Source of the DNA: Euborellia annulipes
Taxonomy: Eukaryota; Arthropoda; Insecta; Dermaptera; Anisolabididae
Reading direction: 5' to 3'
Assembly (NCBI GenBank): GCA_023213315.1
Contig: JAKCPI010021946.1
Coordinates: forward strand, 1 to 64,000
DNA length: 64,000 nucleotides
A model generated the notes under the pieces. It did no database searches. It saw only the letters and a program-made list of their open reading frames with translations, and was not told where the DNA came from. Positions 1 through 11,427 of the stretch are shown here, in pieces. Numbering within the stretch: position 1 is the stretch's first letter; every line of letters starts with the position of its first letter. The translations under genes were made by a program, and so were the position numbers.

Positions 1-51
1 AAAAAACATCCTTATCGTATATAGTTTAAAAGAAATTGCAATTTTTCAAAT

Positions 52-266
52 TAATTTTCCTTCCATAGAGCCAATGTTAAATCCCTATGGGGATTTGCAT
101 GTTGATTTCGATTCAAAAGGGGGGGGGTCCCCTTTGGAACATTTAAAAAAAAAAATTGTTTCCAATTCTTATGAAATTTTGAATTTATTTAGGATATTGT
201 GTATAAAATATCCAAATATGAGATTAAAATTTTGAAAAATAACCATAGTTTATTTCAAGCAGCCAG
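52..266 (+). repeat. Dispersed repeat, left copy (inverted partner at window end)
   Basis: This stretch matches the reverse complement of the last 208 bases of the window. Shared landmarks are the palindrome AATCCCTATGGGGATT, a G-run followed by CCCCTTTGGAACATTT, and the end TTATTTCAAGCAGCC. Divergence is moderate, with scattered substitutions and a longer G-run here. An open frame begins ATGTTAAATCCCTATGGGG in both copies, but it breaks early here and I see no protein family. Element class unknown. Confidence 0.75.
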
Positions 267-1090
267 GTCCCACCAGATTTTTCCATTAATAGTTTTTCTA
301 TCGATGATTTTAATAGTCGACCCTTCATACTTATCTCTCCCTGTGATGAACACTAACGATTAATTATCATAATTCCATTGTCGTTGAGTTGACCCCGATT
401 GGATAGAGAATATTATTATCTCATGAATGATTAATGAATGAATGTTGTCGGACATGGTGCTCACACTCACTTGCTTTTCCCCCTAATTAGAAATATTATA
501 CATATAGGCTCTACCATTTATAGTTGGTATTATAATCGGATTTTGAAAAAAAAAAAAAACCAATTCGACACTTCGAACAAAATAATAATCTTTTTGGAAT
601 AAATAACAAATTAATTTCAATTCATTTGTAAGCTAATTTGAACTATTTTTATATATTTATCAATAAGTCTTACGATTATCATTTAGAAACTTATTAGTGC
701 TTCTAAAATTTTTTGATCTTTCATCTCATATTTTTCAAAAAAAGTACTAAATAGTAAGTTGATTCTAGGCATAAATAGTTTAAAAATTCTTTGTCAATCA
801 AATTTTCAGCTCCATAAAAATTCACCAAGTTAAGTTTCAAATGGTAAAAGTAAAAAGTTAGTAAAAATTCCAAAAAAAAAAGAATTTTAATATTTTGAGG
901 TACCATACTTGAATTTTTAAGAGAGTGGGATGGAAGAATCAAGCAAATTTCTACAGTTACATTTTAATTTGCAAATATGTACAGTAATTAAATGTTAGCA
1001 TTGTAAAAAATTTGGACGTATTATGTATCAAAATTTTTGGGGTTATAGAAATTTAGAGTTTAGGCTTTAACAGTTGTTATCATTAATAAA
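267..1090. other. AT-rich unannotated stretch
   Basis: I see only AT-rich sequence with homopolymer runs. There is no convincing open frame, repeat end or RNA structure. The 73-codon minus frame at 721-942 is low-complexity and hydrophobic, as expected for random AT-rich DNA. Confidence 0.5.
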
Positions 1091-1556
1091 AATATTTGAT
1101 TTCCGTTTAACTGTAGTCTATTTGTAAAATTTACAACGTTTCAGCTACTCATTCTGTGGCCTTCTTTAGGTTCAATTCAGTTAGGATTACAAATATTGTC
1201 ACAGAATTGAATCAATTCAGATGAGATACAATTCAGTTAGGATTACAAATATTGTCACAGAATTGAATCAATTCAGATGAGATACAATTCAGTTAGGATT
1301 ACAAATATTGTCACAGAATTGAATCAATTCAGATGAGAATGTGACAGAATTGAATCAATTCAGATGAGATTGTGACAGAATTGAATCAATTCAGATGAGA
1401 TTGTCACAGAATTGAATTAATTCAGATGAGATTGTCACAAATGTAACAACCTTTGTAATCTTAATTAAATTGTATCTGAAGAAGGGCAAAGAATGAGTGG
1501 CCGAAACGTGGTAATTTTTACAAATAAACCACAGTTAAACAGAAAATCAAATTCTT
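1091..1556. repeat. Foldback element with hammerhead-like core and tandem-repeat centre
   Basis: Inverted arms lie at about 1091-1180 and 1465-1556, sharing TTTAACTGTRGTYTATTTGTAAA in opposite orientations with a few mismatches. The right arm carries CTGAAGA, one extra A, GGGCA, a loop, TGGCC and GAAACGTGG at 1476-1510 (plus). The left arm carries a decayed version on the minus strand. The centre is a tandem array, listed separately. Class unknown. Confidence 0.7.
1175..1437 (+). repeat. Tandem array inside the foldback: 56-bp then 31-bp units
   Basis: Three copies of a 56-bp unit start at about 1175, 1231 and 1287, each containing GTTAGGATTACAAATATTG and AATTGAATCAATTCAGATGA. They are followed by about four shorter 31-bp units holding only the second part. 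The short units look like deletion derivatives of the 56-mer, and ATTGAATCAATTCA is itself palindromic. Confidence 0.85.
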
Positions 1557-3425
1557 AGAAATTTGCTGATTTTATTCTCTAGACTGCATTATTTTATTCT
1601 CATCCTATCTTTTGTTACAGCCCCGTTGTCAATTGATTGCCGATGACCGAGGAAAGAAGACATCATCTTTGTCCGAAATTATTTTTTTTGAGAAAAAGTC
1701 CAAGTTTTTAAAAAAGAATAAAAACACAATCTTTGGATTGCATATCAATTTAGAAGAGGTTAAAGTTAGTTGAGTTAGCAGCAAATACATATAACACAGA
1801 TAATTAAATATTAAAATTGATTTGTGTTAATTGCACCCTGCTTCGTTCTCTTCTCGCATTTCCTGGAAATGTCCCTTCAATTTGGGTCTGCGGCGCTGTC
1901 TGCTATTGACTTCTGCTATGAGCTTCATTACGTGGTGTGGGTGGGAGGGGATTTTGCCCACCTGCATTTTGCTCTCGCTCTCGCTCTTTTCCTTCCCTTT
2001 TTATTAAATTCGCAAGCGTTCCAAAGTGAAACGAAGCCGATATTTGAGATTTTATTTCTTATAAAAGTCACCTCTTTTTATATTATTATTTTTTTTTTCG
2101 AGTCAAATATGACATTTATATAAAACTTTTGTATTGAAAAAGTGTCGATTGAGAAATAAACTATTTGTTTATGTTGATTACCACAAACAAGAGATTATTA
2201 TTGCAAAGGATGAGAGAAAAGTATAAATACAATGCAGACAATCAATGGCTCCAAGTAATGAATAGATAGATATTCAATAAAAAAAAAAAAAAAAAAACAG
2301 CCAAGATGAGATTTCCAGACAGTTTTAGAATCTACTATTATTAAATGAGCAAATCTTGTAGCTATGTGCTTTTTGCTATTCTTAAAATTTGATTGTTTCT
2401 GATATTCTATTTATTACAGAATTTTTAAATGAATAGTAATCAAGAAAACCACGCCTTAATAATGAAAAAAATTTAAGTAAGCAGGAACCTAAAGAGTGGG
2501 CAAGCAGTCATTTGAAATAAATGGCCTTAGATGCCGAAAAGAATGCCTTAAAAGAAATAATAAAATATTTGAGTCAAGTGTGTCAAACTGAGAAAAATTA
2601 AATTTTTCTGAAGGAGTATATTTTAATCTTTTAATTTCTCTTATACAAAGTATGTAAAGAGATAGAAGTAGTAAAAAATACTTCCTGAATGATGATTTGA
2701 TGATTTAGACCTCCCAGAGTTTAAAAAAAAAACAACTTTTGGAATTATCTCTGTATGTTTGTGATCACTATTGAAGATCGTTGAAATTTGTTATATACTT
2801 CTTACACTAATATTGTAGATCTGTATCAACTTTTGGAGTAAATACTTCACCCGGAAGTAGAACTTTACCAAATAAGATTTTTCATAAATTTTGAAATTTG
2901 TAATTTATTTATCATATGCTAAATTGCTCTATTTAAAAAGTTTTTATACTTTCATGATTTTTGAAAAACTGAAAAGTTTTTAAGATAATCAAAGAAGAAA
3001 AAGACCATTCCCGGCAATTTGATGATTGATTGATCTCAAAAACTATTTAATTTTCCTAAAGAAAAAAAAAAAAACATTTCTAAAATAATGTAGGCTACTT
3101 TATCATATGACAAGAAATTTTAAAATTTTTGAAAAAATTTATAAGGTAAAATACTACTCCCAGTTAATGTGATTCCACTAAAAAGTGATAGGGATCTACA
3201 ATTTTAATGTGAAATAATCACGCATTTGTGAGTATACGATAAAGAAAGTAGGGTGAGTCATTCTTGAATTTTTTTTCGACATATAAATATTAAACGATAA
3301 CCCAAAATATATTATACAGGTGCTTTATTTACACTATTTGGATATTTTTAAGGGGGTGTCACCTTAAAAAATCCAGGTAATATAAAATAAGAGCCGCTTT
3401 AGAGCACATTTTCTTTTAAAATTTT
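1557..3425. other. AT-rich stretch, mostly unannotated
   Basis: There is no recognisable gene. A scrap of a SINE tail (ATGGCCTTAGATGCCGAAAAG) lies near 2521-2541. The 99-codon frame at 1824-2123 is hydrophobic and uninterrupted but lacks a recognisable domain; its first 180 bases are somewhat GC-richer than the surroundings and could be unique sequence. Poly-A tracts at 2281 and 3061 may be old retroposon tails. Confidence 0.4.
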
Positions 3426-3429
3426 ATTT

Positions 3430-3645
3430 TCTCTATAGATATAAAATTTGACGTGTTGGGGCAAAACTGGTGGCGTTTTTGGAATCAGCGCTACCCAAAT
3501 ACCCCGAAATAGGTTCAAATACCCCGGCAGCAAAATCACTGTAACCTTGTGTAATCATCGGACTAGTTGGGATCCAAGCCCCTTGAAGGGAGCAGGAGAC
3601 ATTTGTCATTATCTTTAACCTCTCTGCCACGCGGGGGAGGGATTT
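3430..3645 (-). repeat. SINE with Leu/Ser-tRNA-like head
   Basis: Read on the minus strand, the head begins near 3631 with CGTGGCAGAGAGGTTAAAG, like the A box of a Leu or Ser tRNA. It continues to GGGGCTTGGATCCCAA, a B-box-like segment. A second copy of the same design is at 26350-26530, sharing AAAGATAATGACAA between the boxes. The two copies and the imperfect cloverleaf argue for a tRNA-derived SINE rather than a working tRNA gene. Confidence 0.6.
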
Positions 3646-3745
3646 ATACCTAATTTTTTTTTATTTAAACATATATACAGACAATGAATTTAAAATATTA
3701 TATATAAATTCATTTTTTTTCTCTCTTGCCGTTTTGTTTTTTTTA

Positions 3746-4190
3746 AAGTGAAACTTTAATTTGATGGTCTCAAATTTTTTCGCTCTTCTATCAGCATTTC
3801 GCGTTACAGGCCGTGACGTCAAAGGCCGTGACGCTGCAAGCCATGACGTCACAACTCGTGACGACAAAAATAGGAAAGTTGAAATTTGATATATATGACG
3901 AATTATAAAAACATAATTGTGAGATTTAATTATTCAATTTTTAAATTGATAAAAAATAATTTTTAAAATAATTTAAAATCATTCAAATCTTCATTTACTA
4001 AATAAATATTGTTCTCAGTTTTTAACATGTGTCTATTGATTTCCCATTTTCCAATTATTAAGTTAAGATTAAAAACGTGATTTTAATACCCTTAATTGAA
4101 TAATTTTCTGAAAATTTTCAGTTAAACGCCTACGATCCGAAAAAAGTTTCACTTGCATCGTGGTTTCATAAAACCACACAATGATTTTTT
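3746..4190 (+). mobile_element. CR element (CRE-array transposon), full copy 1
   Basis: It starts TTAAAGTGAAACTTTAAT and ends AAGTTTCACTTGCATCGTGG followed by a short hairpin (GTGGTTT / AAACCAC) and ACAATGA. AAGTGAAACTTT is therefore inverted at the two ends. Near the left end is a short-period array of GTGACGTCA-like motifs, with perfect TGACGTCA at 3814-3821 and 3844-3851. The interior has no coding capacity. Four other copies share the order and interior. This is probably a non-autonomous DNA element, superfamily undetermined. Confidence 0.8.
3814..3866 (+). promoter_or_regulatory. CRE-like motif array in CR copy 1
   Basis: Two perfect TGACGTCA octamers are interleaved with the half-sites GTGACGCTG and CGTGACGAC at roughly 14-15 base spacing. 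TGACGTCA is the known binding site of CREB/ATF bZIP factors. Whether it is used here is inference. Confidence 0.6.
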
Positions 4191-4259
4191 TTTTTTTTGC
4201 GCTCAGTATATAAAAAAATCCAAGTAATTAATAAAAGTATATGATGACCCAAAATCCAG

Positions 4260-4560
4260 TGATCTTTTATGGATATGTGATTGGGAAGTGTGATGACAGA
4301 GCGACATAAAGAGAATGAGAGACACCCGCACTAATAATACAAGTTCCAATCAAGCGGAGGCCAACAGGTGTGCCATAAAATAGCCTCCCCCCTCCTTCTC
4401 CTGCTTTTTTTTATTTGTGTGAATCCCCCGGACCGGCATCGTCTAAATCCGCCACTTAACATGGCAGCTAGACCGTGTGACCCGACATGTCTATATAATT
4501 CAACAAGCAAGGTACTTGCAGGCGCCAGCTGTTTTCATTAAACCTTATCGAGATGAGAGA
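4260..4560. other. GC-balanced unique island, candidate cis-regulatory element
   Basis: The composition is clearly less AT-biased than the flanks and no part recurs in the window. It holds CCAATCAAGCGG, CAACAGGTGTGCC (E-box or T-box-like), GACCGGCATC and GGCGCCAGCTG. No open frame of note crosses it. It ends in a GA microsatellite. It could be a conserved noncoding element or a short exon; unresolved. Confidence 0.35.
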
Positions 4561-4581
4561 GAGAGAGAGAGAGGGAGAGAG
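4555..4581 (+). repeat. (GA)n microsatellite
   Basis: A GA dinucleotide tract with one interruption by GGGA. Confidence 0.9.
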
Positions 4582-5127
4582 ATCCTAAGTGTGATCCATC
4601 CATCCTTTTGAATTGTAATTAACACAAAGGGATGTTTTTTTGATCCTTAACTTGATGGAGAGAGAGAAGAGAGTGAGTGAAAAAAAAAAAAATAAAACCA
4701 AAACACTTGCACTCTGAGAAAAAAACAAATGAAAAGTGAAACTAAACAAGAATATATAAATAAACAAAGGGAATTAAAACAAAACAAAAAAAAAAAGTCA
4801 AACTAGAAGAAAAGAAATTTACGAAATTTTATGAAATTAAAAGTTTTTATTTATACTAAGATCCAAGAAAAAAAATAAAAATAAAATAAAATTCGAGGCA
4901 TTAATCTTAAAAATCTAAAACATTCACTCCCCCCCTCCCTCAATCACAATCAAAGATTATACCGCGCACCTTAGTTTGTCATTGTATCCCAGCAATTAGT
5001 CTTTTAGAGAGTGCAAATCAACAATTTCATAACACATCTGAATCTCTCGTCCATTCTGAGGAATTTATTCGTGATTTTCTGATGAGCTTCAATTGAGTAA
5101 TTCCAAAAAGTGTTTGATTACTAGAAT

Positions 5128-5396
5128 CAAGGGCGGATACATGGGGGATAAAAGGGGTAATTACCCCCCTCTCCCCGAGATTTGAAAAAAAAAATACTTT
5201 TTTTCGAAAAAAAATTTATTTTTTATGTTAAAATTTTAAAAATTAATACTTAAAAATTTGATTTATATTTATATTCTGGCAAACAAGTACAAAATGTGCC
5301 TTTAAATTACTGAAATTAAGAAAAAATTGTGTGCTGTGCGACCAGTCACACCAGATTACCCCCCCCACCCGAGAAACACCTCTGGACCCGCCCTTG
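5128..5396. mobile_element. hAT-type MITE copy 1
   Basis: The 269-bp element begins CAAGGGCGGATACATGGGGG and ends TCTGGACCCGCCCTTG, an inverted terminal repeat. Flanking octamers are ACTAGAAT (left) and ACTGGAAT (right), matching at 7 of 8 positions. Eight-base duplications and CA-starting termini are typical of hAT transposons. Near the right end, GTGTGCTGTGCGACCAGTCACACCAGA (shown here as 5331-5356) resembles half of the XB hairpin. A second copy is at 47281. Confidence 0.8.
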
Positions 5397-5564
5397 ACTG
5401 GAATGTAAGCAAACTGATATACAATGGACTTGCTAACCGTTGGCTCTAGTTGAAACATTATAAGTTAATTAATTGAAATTGGACTAATTATTCCAAAGTT
5501 ATAACATTACACGTATGTTTATTTATATAATAACTAATTGGTGTGTGCTCTTGGATAGGCAACT

Positions 5565-5812
5565 CCAATAGCCCAACTCCTTATTAACTATATAGACTTG
5601 GAACTCCTCGCTTTTTCAACCCTTTTCGGCTACTGCTGTCATTAGGGGATAGAATTTCATTTATTATGTTTAAAATACATTGCACCGATCGATACTGGAT
5701 GACGTTCCACACTCTGATTGTTCTGGGTCACCAATCCCAAGCTTGGCATCACTTAGCCGCAACGATTGTGGTGACTGTTGCTCTTCTGCCTGACCCCCCG
5801 GCAGATCCTCGC
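5565..5812 (-). repeat. 5S-rRNA-derived SINE (SINE-C), minus copy
   Basis: Its reverse complement aligns along its length with 17140-17363. Shared blocks include GACGTTCCACAC, GATTG, GGGTCA, CAATCCC, AGC and CGCAACGATTGTG, plus the tail CCTTTTCGGCTAC. The other copy shows the 5S-like internal promoter region more clearly. It is decayed and not a functional 5S gene. Confidence 0.65.
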
Positions 5813-6199
5813 TCGTAAATCTAGCAGACTTCTCACAGAGTCATATTGGGAAGTAAATGAGTACTTCTCGCGATTTACTAATTAGGTTTATGAAATTTTC
5901 TTAGAAGTGAGCAGGCAGCCCAAATATCCCACCACTATATTAGCGATGTCTGTGTGAATCTGTCTTTTGGTTTTGTGAATTTTTATACACCATAAACCAT
6001 CGTTTTGACAGTACAAGCAGAAACTGCTAATTAAATTATGAGTTATTTTGGGCTCCTACCTTCTAGGAATCTTTCAGAAACAAGAACTCCGATACCTTCC
6101 CCATGATATATAGAGGTGTCTTAAACAATGGAGATTTTTTAAAATAATTATAGTTTAGCGGTTCTCAAAAAGTGCTCAGTTACTACTTAATACCACTCC

Positions 6200-6490
6200 G
6201 AATGGTTTAGAAATTAGGATTTGGCAATTTTTTGGAATCCAAATTTTTTAGAATGGTCTGCTATTAGAGATATAGATCAGCAGAGGGATAAATTTAGGAG
6301 TATCTTAGAGAAAGGCAAATTTAAATTTGTTCCCTCTAAGTTAGTTAAAGTAGGGAGGGACCCGGTTTGTTTTGATAGAACCATTAAGAAATTGAAGCGG
6401 AAGTGTAGGGTAGCATATTCTAATAGAAGTAGGTCTCCGAGGAATAAGGAAAAATTTCGAAAGTTAAATATTTGGAGACCCCTATTCTAG
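6200..6490 (+). pseudogene. Decayed LINE (non-LTR retrotransposon) ORF fragment
   Basis: The plus frame, closed by TAG at 6488, reads W-N-P-N-F-L-E-W-S-A then VPSKLVKVGRDPVCFDRTIK, followed by a basic stretch KKLKRKCRVAYSNRSRS. This pattern of an acidic or aromatic lead, FVP, a short linker, a W/F-D-R position and then a lysine/arginine-rich helix is what is usually seen between the endonuclease and reverse transcriptase domains of Jockey/CR1/L2-like LINEs. No endonuclease catalytic motif or RT motif is present. An in-frame stop lies just upstream at about 6214 and the sequence downstream is not coding. I infer a 5'- and 3'-truncated relic; the exact clade cannot be told. Confidence 0.45.
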
Positions 6491-6879
6491 ATTAACAAGT
6501 GAATAGCTCTGGGGCAATTATTAATAGAAAAATTGGGAGTGGGTCTTTTGGGTTGCCTATATTCAAACAAATTAAATGAATTACTGCACCATCCCAGTAT
6601 AACATCATGTACAGTAAGTGCCAACTCGTGAGTTTCACGAGATCACCTATATTCTATATTGGTAGCCAATTCTAATCAGTGTTTGTCAAAGTCAGCCATG
6701 GAATATAGATTATATAAAATGTATAATTCAAATATATCTGGACATGTAGACCTATAAATAGAATTTCTTGTTTCAGGGTAATTGCAACAACTACTAATTC
6801 CTCCCAGTCACTCTAGTTTGTTATTAAACGGAATTAAAGAGGTGATCCACAGAGAGAGATATGTAAACGACTACAAGTA

Positions 6880-6900
6880 GTATGTGTGTGTGTGTGTGCG
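6880..6900 (+). repeat. (TG)n microsatellite
   Basis: A short GT dinucleotide run ending in GTGCG. Confidence 0.85.
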
Positions 6901-6929
6901 TTATTCCCTGTGTGAGTGCGTTGAGGTAC

Positions 6930-7165
6930 GTTTAGGAAATTAAAGCGAACACTTTGTGGGCGACATCCGCTGATCGAGTTACGTACTACTTTAACGTTAA
7001 CGTTAATGCTAACGTTAACCGGTTAGCGACCGACAGATAGACAAAGAGAGAGGGAGAAATCCGATCGGACTCAAGAGCTAACTTCACGTCATTGTTCTAA
7101 CCAGTCAAGACAAGTAAACGCGTCTAAGTTCACTGGCAACTAATCCGGCCGAAATTTGAGAGAGA
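6930..7165. other. Unique island with GTTAAC/AACGTT palindromes
   Basis: A GC-balanced stretch, not repeated elsewhere in the window. The segment 6991-7022 is built from overlapping AACGTTAACGTTA units and ends in AACCGGTTA. Downstream are CCGATCGG and ACGCGT. No coding potential is visible. Candidate regulatory sequence. Confidence 0.3.
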
Positions 7166-7213
7166 TAGAGATAGAAAATGTATTAAATATTAAAGGGGTT
7201 AATAGGTACTTAA

Positions 7214-7345
7214 TTTGAACTATATACTAAAATACGGTGATAGCAAAAACAAATTAAAAAAAAAAAAAAATATCTCCTTATTTTATTTCAACATTTCGGA
7301 CGTCTTTCTCAGGACAATTATTTTTTAACTGGCTACTATTTTAGT
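7214..7345. repeat. Small foldback with hammerhead-like core (minus)
   Basis: TATATACTAAAATA near 7220 is inverted as TATTTTAGTATATA near 7340. Between them, the minus strand reads CCTGAGAAAGACGTCCGAAA and then TGTTG (7289-7314), a degenerate member of the CTGAWGA...CGAAACG set. Confidence 0.5.
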
Positions 7346-7369
7346 ATATATTTCAAAGAATACACTTTT

Positions 7370-7931
7370 TTATTTTCTCTTACCCTATATATGAAATATA
7401 TAGAGAGAGAAAGAATTGAATTTTGAATCATGTCAAAAATTCTATGTCGATATTTTGATGGATATACATGTTTTAAGGTCCCCTGAGTCCAAAAAAGTGG
7501 GTCCCGCAAATTGGTCTGTGTGTGGACATTTTTGACCATGAAAGAAATGAGCTAGAAGGTTGAAATTTTATATTTAAGTTAGACACCTTCCGAACTCGTG
7601 TAAATAAGCTTTTAAATAAAATAGGCCAAAAAGTACTAGTACTTTACTCATGTACTTTTTCAGTTTTTTTAGATTTTCTCAAAATTCACTCCAAGGATTT
7701 TTTTTTAAATTCATAAATCAACTATTTTTTAGATGCTCTTTAAAAAGTATATCAGTGAAATTTTTCGTTGAAATCGTATGAAGTACACTTTACTGATGTG
7801 GAAGCATTGGTAGCTCAGAGCTATTTATGAATCATCGCGTGGTAAGTTTGGAACTAAAGTGGCAAAAGTAACTAAATATATCTCGACACAAAAAATCTGG
7901 TGTGACCAGCACGGTCACGCCAGATTTTTTT
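7370..7931 (-). mobile_element. XB element, minus copy, diverged
   Basis: XB orientation is defined as starting with the TGGTGTGAC hairpin and ending with the AGAGAAAGTA hairpin. Here the AGAGAAAG hairpin is at the left and the hairpin with TCTGGTGTGACC is at the right, so the copy is on the minus strand. It keeps GATTTTGATGGATATACA-type sequence, the AGTACTAGTACTTTACT palindrome and CTCGACACAAAAAATCTGG. The X-box region is replaced by unrelated sequence at about 7795-7865. Confidence 0.8.
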
Positions 7932-7934
7932 ACT

Positions 7935-8685
7935 GAAAATTGTAAGCAATAAAATAAAAATTATTAATTTTTTGAGTTTTTGATGAGGGCATAAAATAAA
8001 TAAGTTAAAGCCTCGATTTACGCGAACAGAATTACGGATTTTTTTTTTACAAAATCTACATAAATGCCGATATATCAAAAAAAAAAAAAAAAAAAAAATG
8101 TATTTTATAGTTAAAATAACGTGAATGCTTATTGATGTTGTGTATTTTGTACCATTTTTTTCTTTATCGTTTTTACAAGTTTATTATTTATATTTATAAT
8201 ATTAAATTTGTCAGAAGTTTAATTGCAAATAATTTATTTACAAATCACCCCCTCCAAACTTCCCACTTGACATTAACAATGTAGGAACCTGCAAGTGAAA
8301 GGGCGTTAATTATATTTAATTAAACTGAACAATTAGCATGTGGTCCTGGAAATATTTTTTTCAACAAAAGTGGTCGAGAAGACAAATAAACAAGGTGACT
8401 GAAATCTAACAATACATAGATAGCTATTTTCAATTACCATAAATCTCTGCCTATTTATCAATTGAAATTTAAGCCCAAAACTTATTACAATGAAGGGAGA
8501 TATCAGATATTCATAAAAATAGCCCCGTTGTCAAGGGAAGATCTAAATTCTGGATATCAAAAAAAGAAATTATAGGGCCAGGAGTTTATTACATCATATA
8601 AAATAATAAAATTCAAGTCTATATTTAAATTATTGGAAAGAGATTAGTCATTTTTAATACATTTTTTTTCGTAATTTTCTTCAGG
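7935..8685. other. AT-rich unannotated stretch
   Basis: No repeat ends, RNA structures or believable open frames were seen. A 20-plus base A-run occurs near 8079. Confidence 0.5.
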
Positions 8686-8689
8686 TGTT

Positions 8690-8845
8690 TTGGAAAATTG
8701 GTTTCCACCCCCTATCTGGTAGGAAAATGACTCAGAGCCGTCTGCAGCTGCTTATGCATTAAAGCAGCAATTATTCTGATAATTACATCAGCTGGGCCAA
8801 AGAGGCAAAGGGGAATGGAACTAATTTTAAAATAACTTCTTTTCG
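8690..8845. other. Candidate conserved enhancer-like island
   Basis: A short single-copy stretch packs TGACTCA (AP-1 type), GCAGCTGC (E-box), TTATGCATTAAA (POU or homeodomain type), GATAATTACATCAGCTGG and AAAGAGGCAAAGG into about 110 bases. Its even composition contrasts with the AT-rich flanks. The transcription factor assignments are motif matches only. Confidence 0.35.
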
Positions 8846-10760
8846 GCATCGAAGGCTACGATATATATACAGTATATATTATGAAGCTAGGATTCTACTT
8901 TACTCCGAAGTATACAAAAGCAAAAAATTTAACTAATTGATAGAGAAAATGGAATCCATTCGGTTCGTTTTTGACACAAAAGTGAATTTAAGTTGTACCT
9001 TAATTAAAATTCATAATAAAAGTTATAGAATCTGAATAATATTTTAATTTTAATAGAAAGTATAATAGAATAAAAATAATGTATTTAATTTGTTAAATTT
9101 TTGAATTATTTGTTAAAGTTTTAAGTTTGTGATTTGTGAAAGTAAAGGAAAAGAGATCTGAATTAAGAGCCCCCCCCCCTAGTCCGACTCCCTCCCCTCT
9201 CAACTCGATTGGAGTCTATTGGAAATTAAACACGACCCATGTGATTAGAGAGAGGGGAAGTATCAAACAATTCTATCCATCTGGGAGGAGAAAGTAGGCA
9301 TTGCCACTGTATATAAACGTGCAAATTAAACTTTTTTAGAATCATCAGGAAAAAGGAATTTTTTTTAAATATTTGTTCTAAAATTAATCACATTTTTCTT
9401 CAAATTAAAACCTCGAACAATTCCTCTCCACAAATTAAATACAAATAAATAAAAATAGAGATGTGGGAAATCAATTAGACTTGTCTGGAATCCGATCCAA
9501 TTGGGGTTAAATCAAATCAATTCGATTCATTTAAAGGGGATGGGGATGAATCTTTTCAACTGTAAATGACTATCTTATCCAGAAGATTTATTACCGAAAT
9601 AAAAAGTATTATTTTACTCAATTCATTTCCCAATTTTTTTTTATAACATATTATACACCTGTATAAATTAAATAATATTTCATTTTCATTGAAAAGAGAC
9701 CATCCATAGTCTAAAGAAAAAACTAGGCAAATATTTTATTTGCAAAAAAATTAAATAATGAATGAAGTTATCTTGACAAAATGAATTTTGGCAAACATGC
9801 CCAAGTGCCTATTTTATTTTCAAATATCCCTTCTTCCATTATGAACAACGTTACTTCATAAAGGTACACAAAATAACAAAAAAGAATCGTCAAGGCTTCT
9901 TTTTTTAGCCAAAAAATTAACAATTAAAACAACACAAGATAAGATCCATTCTTAAAATGGAAGAAAAAAAATGTTAAATATTGAGAAGATGCATTAAAAA
10001 TTCATGATCCTCAAAAATGTTTTGAAATTATAGAGAATTAAGAGAATAAAAAAAAAAAAAAAACATGAGACACACTGTTTCAACTCTTCGATTCAGAGAT
10101 TCTGATTTCATTAAATGTTTCGATACAAAAAAAAAAAATTAATATTTGCAAATTTCGAGACATGTAAAAGCAAATCAATATACTCACTAACAGATGATTC
10201 TAAGACGTTAATGAAGACACTCACCTGGAACAAAAGAAAATATAATTAAATAAAATAAATGTATTAACATCTCGCTTACAATTATTTTTACTGAAATTTT
10301 ACCCCAAATTTTTCGGTAACAAAATTAATTATGTTTTATTTCCTTTAAATATTAATATCCAATTAATACATTAAAAGGAATTCAATTAATCATAAAAATG
10401 TAATCAATATATTCAATACGAAAATTAATATTTTTGGGAGGGTATATATTTTATTTATAGACCCTATACTTTTCTTTAGCGCATTTTATTTATATATCGC
10501 GATCCAAGAACAAAACAAGTCTACATTATCTCCACTAGACTTCAAAGAATTCTTCAAATATTATCAATTAAAAGTTAAACATTTTTTTTTGGCCTGATAT
10601 TATTTTAGAATTTTGGAATATTCCAAAATATATTAATAAACAACGGAAGGAGACAGTGCTAAGAATTTTTAACACAGTTGCATAGTGGCTCCAAATCCCG
10701 AAAATGTGGCCAAAAGTTCAAAAATAGTTGCTTTTTGAGGTTGTGGCTGGTGATGTGATA
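8846..10760. other. AT-rich stretch, largely featureless
   Basis: Long AT-rich sequence with several A/T homopolymers. A small GC-balanced patch near 9165-9300 (CCTAGTCCGACTCC, ATTAAACACGACCCATG) is not repeated in the window. No gene or RNA recognised. Confidence 0.45.
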
Positions 10761-10761
10761 A

Positions 10762-11229
10762 TAATGAAGAAATGGAGATATCAGCCAAATTGGAATAATC
10801 CAGGTTCAATAAAACTCCCAGAATAAGACGTTTCGGCCTGAATTTATTTGGCCATCTTCAGTTATTGGGAATTATACACATAGTGCAAGTGCACATTTGA
10901 TCAAACCGGGATTTGTCAATAATAAAATTTTTTCGCCTCATACAAAATTATATGGCTTCTGTGCCCAAGCTCAGAGATAAATGATTTGTTTATTTAATTA
11001 TATGATTTATCTCTGAGCTTGGGCACAGAAGCCATATAATTTTGTATGAGGCGAAAAAATTTTATTATTGACAAATCCCGGTTTGATCAAATGTGCACTT
11101 GCACTATGTGTATAATTCCCAATAACTGAATATGGCCAAATAAATTCAGGCCGAAACGTCTTATTCTGGGAGTTTGATTGAACCTGGATTATTCCAATTT
11201 GGCTGATATCTCCAATTCTTCATTATTAT
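10762..11229. repeat. Large near-perfect foldback with hammerhead-like cores
   Basis: Two arms of about 215 bases (10762-10980 and 11003-11229) are almost perfect reverse complements around a 22-base centre. The left arm on the minus strand (10827-10861) reads CTGAAGA, T, GGCC, loop, GGCC, GAAACGTC. The right arm has the same with CTGAATA. GGCTGATATC lies 45 bases beyond the core. A single-arm relative is at 54640-54836. No coding capacity. Confidence 0.85.
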
Positions 11230-11239
11230 TGTTCAAAAA

Positions 11240-11394
11240 TAGTTTCAAAACTGAAAAAGTACATCAGTAAAGTACTAGTACTTTTTGGCCGATTTTGTTC
11301 AAAAGCTTATTTTGAGATTCTTCAAAGGTACCTAAGTTAAATATAAAATTTCAATCCGGTAGCTCAACTCCTTCATGCTAAAAATCTGTCCACA

Positions 11395-11427
<33 letters not shown>

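Noticed and set aside
1175..1437. CRISPR-like array
   Set aside because: Units are contiguous without unique spacers, and the context is a eukaryotic foldback element.
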